Positions 1-6,013 of a stretch of DNA of 8,078 bases are shown here, one piece after another. Numbering within the stretch: position 1 is the first letter of the stretch; each line of letters begins with the position of its first letter. The notes under the pieces are model-generated. The model had not been told where the DNA came from, made no database searches, and was given only the letters and a program-made list of their open reading frames with translations. Position numbers and translations under genes: made by a program. The DNA comes from Pedosphaera sp. (GTDB lineage Bacteria; Verrucomicrobiota; Verrucomicrobiia; Limisphaerales; UBA9464), in assembly GCA_009695405.1 (NCBI GenBank), contig SIAZ01000166.1, positions 1-8,078 on the forward strand. The letters run 5' to 3'.

Positions 1-1
1 C

Positions 2-20
2 CAAGACAAAGGGTGTCTTG
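2..20. repeat. Perfect 7-bp inverted repeat CAAGACA/TGTCTTG
   Basis: CAAGACA (2-8) and TGTCTTG (14-20) form a perfect 7-bp stem with a 5-base loop. No T-run follows on either strand, so it is a poor intrinsic terminator. The same word CAAGACAAA occurs again in direct orientation at 83-91. Three copies of a 7-base word within 90 bases suggest binding half-sites or the edge of an element. The sequence itself is certain; its role is unknown. Confidence 0.5.
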
Positions 21-65
21 TGCAAAATGGGTAAACGCGCTGACATAGAGTTAAGATATATAGAA

Positions 66-77
66 ATAATATATTAT
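66..77. repeat. 12-bp AT-only perfect palindrome
   Basis: ATAATATATTAT reads the same on both strands and sits inside a stretch (about 51-82) made almost wholly of A and T. It could be an easily melted DNA segment, a promoter region or a regulator site. AT-only palindromes arise easily in such DNA, so the palindrome alone is weak evidence. Confidence 0.4.
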
Positions 78-193
78 ATATGCAAGACAAAACACGCTCT
101 CTCATTCACTTTTTTCGGGCTTCTAGAAAATTAGGCGAGGATCAGGGAGTGCCGAAAATAAGTCTATAGGTAGTTGCGGATGAAGCCTTTGGA

Positions 194-202
194 TTATCCA
201 CA
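194..202 (+). promoter_or_regulatory. DnaA-box match TTATCCACA
   Basis: The nine bases match the classic high-affinity DnaA box exactly. I noticed no other perfect copy in the window, and an origin normally has a cluster. It could be a DnaA-regulated promoter site, an outlying box of an origin beyond the left edge, or chance. Confidence 0.3.
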
Positions 203-290
203 TCCTTGGGAGTGAGGTGTGAGGTCTTTTTCGTTAATGTTGCCCTGCCTATTGACCAAGAGGAGAATATTGGACCAGAGTTAAAACGAG

Positions 291-1514
291 TTGAAACGAG
301 TTCTTATTGTCGCCGACTGGCCGCGTGTTTCTCATGGCGGTGTGGGTCGTGTGGTTGTCGAGACATGTCGCCGTTTGCGCTTACGCGGTTACGAATTGGG
401 CATTGCCTATCATCAACCGAGTGATGTTGTAGAGGTGGAGGGTCCTTCGTGGCAAATGCCGGAAACAATGAGCGGATCAGTTGCTTCCCATGCCGAAATG
501 ACCACACGGTTGACGGGTATTCTCGAGTCGTTCCAGCCAGATATCGTTTATGCTCACACTCGTCGAGCGAGTCGACACCTTGATTTGATCCTAGACCGGG
601 CTGCAATGTTCCAATTCGTTCATGATCAGTCGTACGTTTGCGGAGGAGGTCATCGGGTCACTCGTGGGAATGTGGCATGCCACCGAACCCATGGAGTTTC
701 GTGTCTGGTGTACAACTATTTACTCGGTTGTGGAGGATTAAACCCGCTGAATAATTTGGTTTGGTGGAAGAACACTCAATTTTTTCTTCCAGTAAAAAAG
801 CATTCGAGTGTTCGGCTTCAAGTGGCTTTTAAAATGATACGAGAAAGTCTTTTGGAGAACGGCTATGAGGCGGATCGGATTGACCTTATACCCTTATTTT
901 CTGAGCCATCGACCCGTCCCGATCGCCCCGAGTTAGGCCGCATTTTGGTTCCGGGCCGGTTAGTGCGAGAGAAGGGTGTCCATGTGTTGATGGCGGCGAT
1001 GCGATTACTTCGTGGGTGTCACTGGAAAGTGTGTATGCCGGGCGACGGGCCAGAAGCGGTTGAATTAAAGAGATCGGCACTCACTTGGCAAATGGCGGAT
1101 CGTTTTGAGTTTCCTGGAGAAGTGAGTTCGGAAAGGATGGCCGACGAGTATGCTCGGTGCGACTTTGTGGTTTTCCCTGTACTGCGACTAGAACCGTTCG
1201 GACTGATAGGGACCGAGGCATTGGCTTACGGAAAGCCGATAGTGGCTTTTGGAGGGGGAGGGGTCGAGGAATGGTTAAAACCTGAGCAGACGGGTATTCG
1301 GGTTGACTTGAGGACTCCTGAGGCACTCGCTGCAGGGATTAGTCGGTTGCTAAAGGATCGCCCTCTTAGGGATCGATTAGAGGCAGGAGCCATTCGAGAG
1401 TTCCCTCGGTTTCACCCGGACAGGTTTATAGAAAGTTTGGAGGTTAGTTTTGAAAGAACGCTTTGGGGATGGCAGACTTCTCAACGCGGTCGAGGTAGAA
1501 AGAAGGAAGAATAA
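291..1514 (+). CDS. GT4-family glycosyltransferase
   Basis: Probable cytoplasmic, retaining GT-B glycosyltransferase (407 aa) that moves a sugar from a nucleotide-sugar donor to a growing glycan. The N-terminal domain opens with a beta strand and the HGGVGR loop (residues 15-20), the usual glycine-rich start of GT4 enzymes. The C-terminal donor domain begins near residue 217 with ILVPGRLVREKG, continues with PGDGPE, and carries the EX7E signature as E301-PFGLIGT-E309. A central stretch has HD followed by C117, C130, C138 and C147, a spaced-cysteine pattern seen in some GT4 enzymes and possibly metal binding. The start is TTG at 291: an in-frame TAA lies two codons upstream and the translation begins like the family. 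No good ribosome site precedes it. Acceptor and donor sugars cannot be told. tpiA follows after 89 bases. Confidence 0.9.
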   Translation: MKRVLIVADWPRVSHGGVGRVVVETCRRLRLRGYELGIAYHQPSDVVEVEGPSWQMPETMSGSVASHAEMTTRLTGILESFQPDIVYAHTRRASRHLDLILDRAAMFQFVHDQSYVCGGGHRVTRGNVACHRTHGVSCLVYNYLLGCGGLNPLNNLVWWKNTQFFLPVKKHSSVRLQVAFKMIRESLLENGYEADRIDLIPLFSEPSTRPDRPELGRILVPGRLVREKGVHVLMAAMRLLRGCHWKVCMPGDGPEAVELKRSALTWQMADRFEFPGEVSSERMADEYARCDFVVFPVLRLEPFGLIGTEALAYGKPIVAFGGGGVEEWLKPEQTGIRVDLRTPEALAAGISRLLKDRPLRDRLEAGAIREFPRFHPDRFIESLEVSFERTLWGWQTSQRGRGRKKEE

Positions 1515-1603
1515 CCGGCATGTCGTCGGTCTTCTCTGAAATTAGACTGTAAAAAGCCCTTTACCTCTGCAAGTCTTTGAATAGTCTCTGACCTCTGTTC
1601 TGC

Positions 1604-2368
1604 ATGGATAAAACGCGTCGACTCATTATTGCCGGTAATTGGAAGAGTAACAAAACGAACTCTGAGGCCGTAGCTTTGGTATCGGAACTCATCCGAGATC
1701 TAGCCAACGTCAAGGAGTTGGATATTGTGGTCTGCCCACCTTTCACTGCGCTGTCGGATGTTTCACGGCTGGTTCTCGAGTCCAACATTCGGTTAGGTGC
1801 TCAAAATTTAAGTGATGCTGGCTATGGCGCGTTCACCGGTGAGATTGCCCCGGGAATGTTGCGCGAATTGTCCGTTCGTTATGTGATTTTGGGCCATAGT
1901 GAACGCCGTCAATTCCAGAAGGAGACCGATGCTCAAGTCGCTCGGAAAGCGGCAAATGCGCACTCGAATAACCTGATTCCCATTGTTTGTTTTGGAGAGA
2001 CTTTAGCTGAACGTGAGGCGGGTATTACCGAACAGATCGTCGAAACTCAGGTTCGGGGTAGCCTTGCGGGTCTTTCGGTTGAGCAGATGGAAATGACGGT
2101 TCTGGCCTATGAACCGGTGTGGGCGATTGGTACTGGGAAAACAGCCTCGAGTGCTCAGGCTCAAGAGGTTCATGCTTTTGTACGCCAAGTGTTGACCTCG
2201 CTTTATGGTGAGTCGGTCAGTCGCCGAGTTCGGATTCAATACGGTGGCAGCGTCAAGGGATCAAATGCGCGGGAACTTCTTGGTCAACCTGATATCGACG
2301 GTGCCTTGGTAGGCGGCGCGTCGCTTGATTCAAAAAACTTTGTCGAGATTATTAAAAACTCGATTTAA
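1604..2368 (+). CDS. tpiA: Triosephosphate isomerase
   Basis: Interconverts dihydroxyacetone phosphate and glyceraldehyde 3-phosphate in glycolysis and gluconeogenesis; a cytosolic TIM-barrel enzyme, usually a dimer. At 254 aa it is full length. The active-site set is complete: N12 and K14 in AGNWKSN, the electrophile H98 in GHSERR, the catalytic base E170 in YEPVWAIGTG with the loop-6 residues GTGKTAS, and phosphate-binding YGGSVKGSNA and GALVGGASL near the C-terminus. The one small oddity is Ser at the usual Met of GNWKMN. The ATG at 1604 starts just before the first beta strand and no Shine-Dalgarno site is visible. secG follows 19 bases after the stop, a recurrent bacterial pairing, so the two are probably co-transcribed. 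The overall sequence looks verrucomicrobial to me (inference). Confidence 0.98.
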   Translation: MDKTRRLIIAGNWKSNKTNSEAVALVSELIRDLANVKELDIVVCPPFTALSDVSRLVLESNIRLGAQNLSDAGYGAFTGEIAPGMLRELSVRYVILGHSERRQFQKETDAQVARKAANAHSNNLIPIVCFGETLAEREAGITEQIVETQVRGSLAGLSVEQMEMTVLAYEPVWAIGTGKTASSAQAQEVHAFVRQVLTSLYGESVSRRVRIQYGGSVKGSNARELLGQPDIDGALVGGASLDSKNFVEIIKNSI

Positions 2369-2387
2369 CTACGTTATCTTTATTTTT

Positions 2388-2777
2388 ATGGGAATAGTTA
2401 TTGGTATCCTCGGATTTATCCTCGTTCTAATCTGCCTCTTGCTAGGACTTTTGGTCCTCATTCAACTTCCTCGAAAGGATGCGGGCCAAGGGATGGCCTT
2501 CGGTTCTGGTGCCGTTGATACTTTGTTGGGAGCAGGAGCGGGTAATGCTTTAACCACTATTACTAAGTGGGTAGCAGGAGCCTTTTTGGCACTCTGCTTG
2601 ATGCTGTCTTTGTTAGGCAGTCGCGCCAGTAGTTCAGCCAAAGCCTCCAAAGGTATCCGTGAAGCTGCGAGTCAGGGCAGTGTTCTCTCGCGTCCGGCGG
2701 GTTTGTCAAATGCACTTCCCGCAACGTCTTTGGTTCGGCCCGCAGGTGTCGCGACCAATGGCCCAGCTGCGAAGTGA
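2388..2777 (+). CDS. secG: Preprotein translocase subunit SecG
   Basis: Small inner-membrane partner of the SecYE channel that helps SecA-driven protein export. The 129-aa product has the SecG layout: a first membrane helix (about residues 2-25), a cytoplasmic loop LIQLPRKDAGQGMAFGSG with the family's Q, G and FG positions (24-41), a TLLG and LTTIT stretch (45-59), and a second helix (about 61-77). The region after residue 80 is an Ala/Ser/Gly/Pro-rich, probably disordered tail. ATG at 2388 puts the start right before the first helix and 19 bases after the tpiA stop. The frame is open further upstream into tpiA, but that part would add a basic stretch foreign to the family. No clear ribosome site is seen, so coupling to tpiA translation is possible. 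Confidence 0.93.
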   Translation: MGIVIGILGFILVLICLLLGLLVLIQLPRKDAGQGMAFGSGAVDTLLGAGAGNALTTITKWVAGAFLALCLMLSLLGSRASSSAKASKGIREAASQGSVLSRPAGLSNALPATSLVRPAGVATNGPAAK

Positions 2778-2890
2778 TTGTCTTGTTGGGCAGGTACTGT
2801 TTGGCTGCTTAACTCCGGTCTCGCGGCGGTTGTGAGTTCTTTTTTGTTCGCCGGCTTTTCTGGAATTGCACGACGAAAGTTGGGAGAGTC

Positions 2891-2908
2891 ACTCAACTGA
2901 GATTGAGT
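2891..2908. repeat. 6-bp hairpin downstream of secG
   Basis: ACTCAA (2891-2896) and TTGAGT (2903-2908) pair perfectly around a 6-base loop, about 115 bases after the secG stop. Only a short TTATTAAA follows, so it is a weak candidate for a terminator. It may simply be chance. Confidence 0.25.
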
Positions 2909-2995
2909 CGTTATTAAAGGTGATTATCTTTGAAGAGCGTTGAAGGAGGGTGAACGGGTGACTGCCTCGTACTCGTTGATTACCTAAGAAAGAGG

Positions 2996-3024
2996 TTGAT
3001 GGTGGCCGAGTAGAGCCTTTTTAT
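2996..3024 (+). promoter_or_regulatory. Possible promoter ahead of the methyltransferases
   Basis: TTGATG (2996-3001) and TTTTAT (3019-3024) each match four of six bases of the sigma-70-type -35 and -10 boxes and stand 17 bases apart. They lie 56 bases before the chosen start at 3080. The gap after secG makes a new promoter here reasonable, but the match is modest and the lineage's sigma consensus is not known from this window. Confidence 0.25.
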
Positions 3025-3079
3025 GAGGGTAGCTAACCCCACTCCATCTTGAATGGTTCACTCGTCAAATTGCATTTCC

Positions 3080-4027
3080 ATGGCCTTGCCAAAAAAAGTT
3101 CAATGCCTTCTTTGTGGCTCAACTGAAGCCCGCCGTCTGGATAGGGTGTCACCGGCGGAGGTCGTATGCCTTTTTGCGGCCGAGGGAGTTCTATTAACCA
3201 CTGAAGCGATGGACTCTTTTTCCGGTGTTGCAAATATTGAACACCGACAATGCTTGGTCTGTGGCTTTCAGTTCTTCGATCCAATTTTGCCTGGGAATAA
3301 TGCCTTTTATCGAGATCTCGAGAATCAGGTTCTGGGTTATTATCCTGAAAATAGTCCCTCCTTCTTTCGCGCTCTGGATCTTGCCCGACAGACGGGAGCT
3401 AAGACGTTGATGGATCTAGGGTGTGGTGCTGGTCGTTTTCTGGATAAAGCGCGGGCGGCAGGGCTTAAGACCTACGGATTGGATCTTAATGAACAGGCTG
3501 TGGAAAAGGCTCGGAGTCGGGGGCATGAGGTTCTTTGTTGCACGGCGGAGTCTTATGCAGCATCGCGTCCGGAGAATCGTTTTGATTTGGTCACCGCTTT
3601 CGAAGTAATGGAGCATTTATCGGATCCGGTAGGATTCTTTAATGGGGCGGCTCGCTTGGTGAAACCGGGTGGTCATTTAGCTATTGCCGTGCCCAATGGC
3701 GCCGGTATTTATCGTTGGTTTACTTTGGATCCGAGACAGTGGCCCCCTCATCATTTAAGCCGTTGGCGTGCTCAAGATTTACGGCATCTGGGTGGCACTT
3801 TGGGGCTAGAGGTAATTGATTTAACCGCAGATCTTCTTCGCGGTGTACAAATACGCGAAACGTGGCGCATGCAGAGTCACTATAATCTAATCCTCAAGCG
3901 ACCTGACCGTTATTCCTCCTGGATTGTTAGAGAAGTGTTGACCTTTCTCTACCGACTTTCGCTGACTCGACATTATCTACGATTTGGAAATAGTCTTCAT
4001 GCCCACTATCGAAAGCCAGCGACCTGA
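3080..4027 (+). CDS. Class I SAM methyltransferase with zinc ribbon
   Basis: Probable SAM-dependent methyltransferase (315 aa) for a sugar, glycan or other small surface precursor. Two cysteine pairs, C9/C12 (CLLC) and C58/C61 (CLVC), form a zinc-ribbon-like N-terminal module. The Rossmann methyltransferase domain follows: motif I at 110-118 (LMDLGCGAG), the acidic SAM-ribose residue D135 in YGLDLN, FDLVTAFEVMEHL (168-180) and LVKPGGHLAIAVPN after it. The EVMEHLSDP type belongs to the Methyltransf_11/23 group. ATG at 3080 is preferred because it lies just before the first cysteine pair. An in-frame ATG at 3053, immediately after a TGA, would add nine residues. Neither start has a Shine-Dalgarno site. 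The next methyltransferase overlaps its 3' end, so they form one transcription unit. The substrate is unknown. Confidence 0.88.
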   Translation: MALPKKVQCLLCGSTEARRLDRVSPAEVVCLFAAEGVLLTTEAMDSFSGVANIEHRQCLVCGFQFFDPILPGNNAFYRDLENQVLGYYPENSPSFFRALDLARQTGAKTLMDLGCGAGRFLDKARAAGLKTYGLDLNEQAVEKARSRGHEVLCCTAESYAASRPENRFDLVTAFEVMEHLSDPVGFFNGAARLVKPGGHLAIAVPNGAGIYRWFTLDPRQWPPHHLSRWRAQDLRHLGGTLGLEVIDLTADLLRGVQIRETWRMQSHYNLILKRPDRYSSWIVREVLTFLYRLSLTRHYLRFGNSLHAHYRKPAT

Positions 4028-4817
4028 GCCCAGTTCAGACTCAGTTGAAGCACTTTCGTCGGTGCTGAATGACGATCTGTATTTACGACGGCGAATGAAT
4101 CCGCCGTTGACTGACCTTGATTATCTAATTTTCAAAGATCTTCTCCCGGTTATCCGTCGGTTTGCCGAGTCTGTGCAGGGGCATTTGCTGGATTACGGCA
4201 GTGGAGGGGCCCCGTATCGCAGTTTGTTTCCTTCGCTCACTCAGTATGAAGCTGCGGATGTGACTCCGGGCCCCAAGGTTACGCTGACTCTGCGTTCGGA
4301 TGGTTCGGTGCCTGTGGTTGAGGAAACCTTTGATGCGGTGCTGTCCACCCAAGTTTTGGAACATGTTCCCGATCCTGGGGCTTATTTGCGTGAAGGACTC
4401 CGCGTTTTAAAGCCAGGTGGCCGTATGTTGGTGACGACCCACGGACTCTTCATTGAGCACGGATGTCCGTATGATTTCCGTCGTTGGACAGCTAAGGGAT
4501 TGGAGTGGGAAGCTAAAGCGGCAGGATTTGAAATTCTTAAAGCCTCCAAGATCGTCGCTGGTCCGCGAGGATCGTTTCACTTGATGCATTATTGTGTTGC
4601 TGAACTCATTCAGACAGAACGTCCGCAAGTGCATGCCCTATTGACGGTGGTGCGAAAGCTCTACTGTTGGTTTGCCCTTCCGGCGCTTAACTGGTTGGGT
4701 GACTTTTTTACTAATATGTCGGAGGTTCCCGCAGACCATCGAACCCCCGTTTTTTCAGGTGTGATTGTCGAACTACGCAAACCCAATGCTGTTATTCGAT
4801 CGTTGAGTCATAGTTAA
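3999..4817 (+). CDS. Class I SAM-dependent methyltransferase
   Basis: A second, different SAM methyltransferase (272 aa). After a polar N-terminal stretch of about 60 residues comes motif I LLDYGSGGAPY with D65, the acidic D87 after strand 2, FDAVLSTQVLEHVPDP in the middle and LKPGGRMLVTTHG. This is a Methyltransf_11-type fold, without the cysteine module of its neighbour. THGLFIEHGCPYDFRRWT and the end SGVIVELRKP resemble methyltransferases from polysaccharide gene clusters. ATG at 3999 is chosen because a GGAA lies about ten bases upstream. A TTG at 3984 in the same frame is the alternative. The chosen start overlaps the previous gene by 29 bases in another phase, implying coupled translation. 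The two methyltransferases may modify the same glycan at different positions, which is inference only. Confidence 0.88.
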   Translation: MPTIESQRPEPSSDSVEALSSVLNDDLYLRRRMNPPLTDLDYLIFKDLLPVIRRFAESVQGHLLDYGSGGAPYRSLFPSLTQYEAADVTPGPKVTLTLRSDGSVPVVEETFDAVLSTQVLEHVPDPGAYLREGLRVLKPGGRMLVTTHGLFIEHGCPYDFRRWTAKGLEWEAKAAGFEILKASKIVAGPRGSFHLMHYCVAELIQTERPQVHALLTVVRKLYCWFALPALNWLGDFFTNMSEVPADHRTPVFSGVIVELRKPNAVIRSLSHS

Positions 4818-4847
4818 AATCTTAAGTTAGTTTGCCACTACTCGCAC

Positions 4848-5609
4848 TTGATTCCAAGGATGCAACGCTATCAGCCAATGAACGGGTTGCCGTTAATCGA
4901 TTTGCTCATCAAGCCGGTCTTTGCTGCTTCGCTGCGACTGCGAGATTCTCGTTTGCCCGTCAATCACCCGGTTCGGGTCTTTGGTCCGGATCCGGTTCCT
5001 GAACCGGCTCAGGGTGCGGCGCATCGACGTTGTCGCTATCGGAGTGAGTGCCTTCGGAAGTTCACTCAAGCAAAGAGGAATTTGGCCCTCGCCAAGGGAT
5101 CAGTAGAAAACTTGGATGAACAATTTCGACGAGGGCACTTGTTTCAAGTAGCGCGTTCAGCGAGAAAAAAAGAGGTGGAAAATTTGAGAAGAGGCTCAGC
5201 AGATTTGCGGCTGAAAATGAAAGTTCCTAACGAGCGCTTGAGAGAGAAAATTGGGGAGAGAGTCGAATTGCCTATGGATTCAATGTTTCCTGAGATTCCG
5301 GTGTGCCGAGTGAGTGGTTTGCGGCTGCTCCCCATTCTGTTCGAAGGAGATTTTGAGGAGGAACTAATCGGTTTGAATTCCGTCAATGAGCCCCTCTCTT
5401 TAACTGAAGATATCTCTGAGAAATTTCTTGAGGAGCGGCCGATATGGGGTGGAACCGTATGGTTAGTAGCGCGTGATCCTCGGTGTCTGATGCTCTACTG
5501 GAGTAAATTAAGTTCTAGTCCGGTTGGGCGTTGGAGCCTTTTGTGGCGGGTGCACAGTGTTTCATTGAGCGGCACTGTGATTGCTAGTGGACCTTTGCGT
5601 CGGATCTAG
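4848..5609 (+). CDS. DUF4912 protein, N-terminal part of split gene
   Basis: First part (253 aa) of a DUF4912-type protein whose exact function is unknown. Residues 60-130 are rich in Arg, Lys and Glu and may be helical or coiled. DUF4912 starts near 203 with TVWLVARDPRCLMLYWSK, where A208-R-D-P211 and Y217-W218 are the family hallmark. RWSLLWRVHSVSLSG then fits the next strand. The frame hits TAG at 5607-5609 in mid-domain, while the missing domain end continues in another phase. The start is unclear: TTG at 4848, or ATG at 4860 or 4878, with AAGGA at 4856-4860 the only ribosome-site-like sequence. It follows the methyltransferase by 30 bases. Cause of the break: a one-base indel in the organism or in the sequence data, so the whole gene is probably 4848-6013. 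Confidence 0.75.
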   Translation: MIPRMQRYQPMNGLPLIDLLIKPVFAASLRLRDSRLPVNHPVRVFGPDPVPEPAQGAAHRRCRYRSECLRKFTQAKRNLALAKGSVENLDEQFRRGHLFQVARSARKKEVENLRRGSADLRLKMKVPNERLREKIGERVELPMDSMFPEIPVCRVSGLRLLPILFEGDFEEELIGLNSVNEPLSLTEDISEKFLEERPIWGGTVWLVARDPRCLMLYWSKLSSSPVGRWSLLWRVHSVSLSGTVIASGPLRRI

Positions 5610-5641
5610 AATTTATATTTGTCGCAGTCAGTTTAGGCGGA

Positions 5642-6013
5642 GTGGGTTATGTCGCTGAAATTGGGGTGGAAGACGAGGGGTGCTGGATTTCACTTGCCTG
5701 CTCGTTACCCGTTTTAACGTGTCCGGATTCTCTTTGGTCTACTGAGAGCGAAATAGTCCCTCTCGGGTTTAGTGTGAATCCTGATCGGGTCGCAGATTTA
5801 GCCTGCCGCTTAGGCCAAAATGAAACAGGAATTCCTGCTTCACTCTTGGAAGAGATTTTGTGGGGACAAACGATGTCTCCGGCAAGAAATGAAGCTCTTC
5901 AGGAAGCCACTTCAGGTCGCGTTTCCTTGGTATCGTCGTCCACATTGCAATCGAGATCGATTCCTTGGGAGACGGACAGTGACTCTCGGGGTAGTAAAAT
6001 TCAGCCCGAATGA
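5642..6013 (+). CDS. DUF4912 protein, C-terminal part of split gene
   Basis: Continuation of the broken DUF4912 gene, shifted by -1 relative to the part before. It reads GVGYVAEIGVEDEGCWISLACS, matching the family pattern of a G-x-Y-V-A-E-L-G strand followed by residues lining up with 'F-x-x-L-A-R-S'. The frame is open back to 5588, so the two phases overlap at 5588-5609, where the shift must lie. The GTG at 5642 is only the first possible start and is probably not a true one. After the domain come about 90 polar residues without known motifs. The stop TGA (6011-6013) overlaps the branching-enzyme ATG as ATGA, which supports this phase as the genuine end of the gene and couples it to the next one. 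Alone the fragment would lack the ARDP half of the domain. Confidence 0.7.
   Translation: MGYVAEIGVEDEGCWISLACSLPVLTCPDSLWSTESEIVPLGFSVNPDRVADLACRLGQNETGIPASLLEEILWGQTMSPARNEALQEATSGRVSLVSSSTLQSRSIPWETDSDSRGSKIQPE

Larger units (their letters stand above)
1..290. other. AT-rich intergenic region, no gene seen
   Basis: No reading frame here looks like a real protein. A frame open from 206 overlaps the glycosyltransferase in another phase and has no family resemblance. The stretch holds a small perfect hairpin at 2-20, a second copy of one hairpin arm at 83-89, a strongly AT-rich tract at about 51-82 and a TTATCCACA word at 194-202. An AGGAG at 261-265 lies about 25 bases before the next start, too far to be its ribosome site. 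The tract can supply promoter -10-like hexamers, but no -35/-10 pair stands out. It probably carries the control region of the glycosyltransferase gene. Confidence 0.6.

Noticed and set aside
206..424. 72-codon frame overlapping the glycosyltransferase start
   Set aside because: No family resemblance, Cys/Arg-rich out-of-phase translation, and it overlaps a clear GT4 N-terminus.
1514..1530. Terminator after the glycosyltransferase gene
   Set aside because: Only a 4-bp stem (ACCG/CGGT) with a 9-base loop and no T-run.
2778..3052. tRNA or other structured RNA after secG
   Set aside because: No cloverleaf arms or T-loop GTTCRA pattern found; only a short 6-bp hairpin.
5588..5609. Programmed -1 frameshift site in the DUF4912 gene
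   Set aside because: No X-XXY-YYZ slippery heptamer in the overlap and no obvious stem-loop just after it; an indel is simpler.
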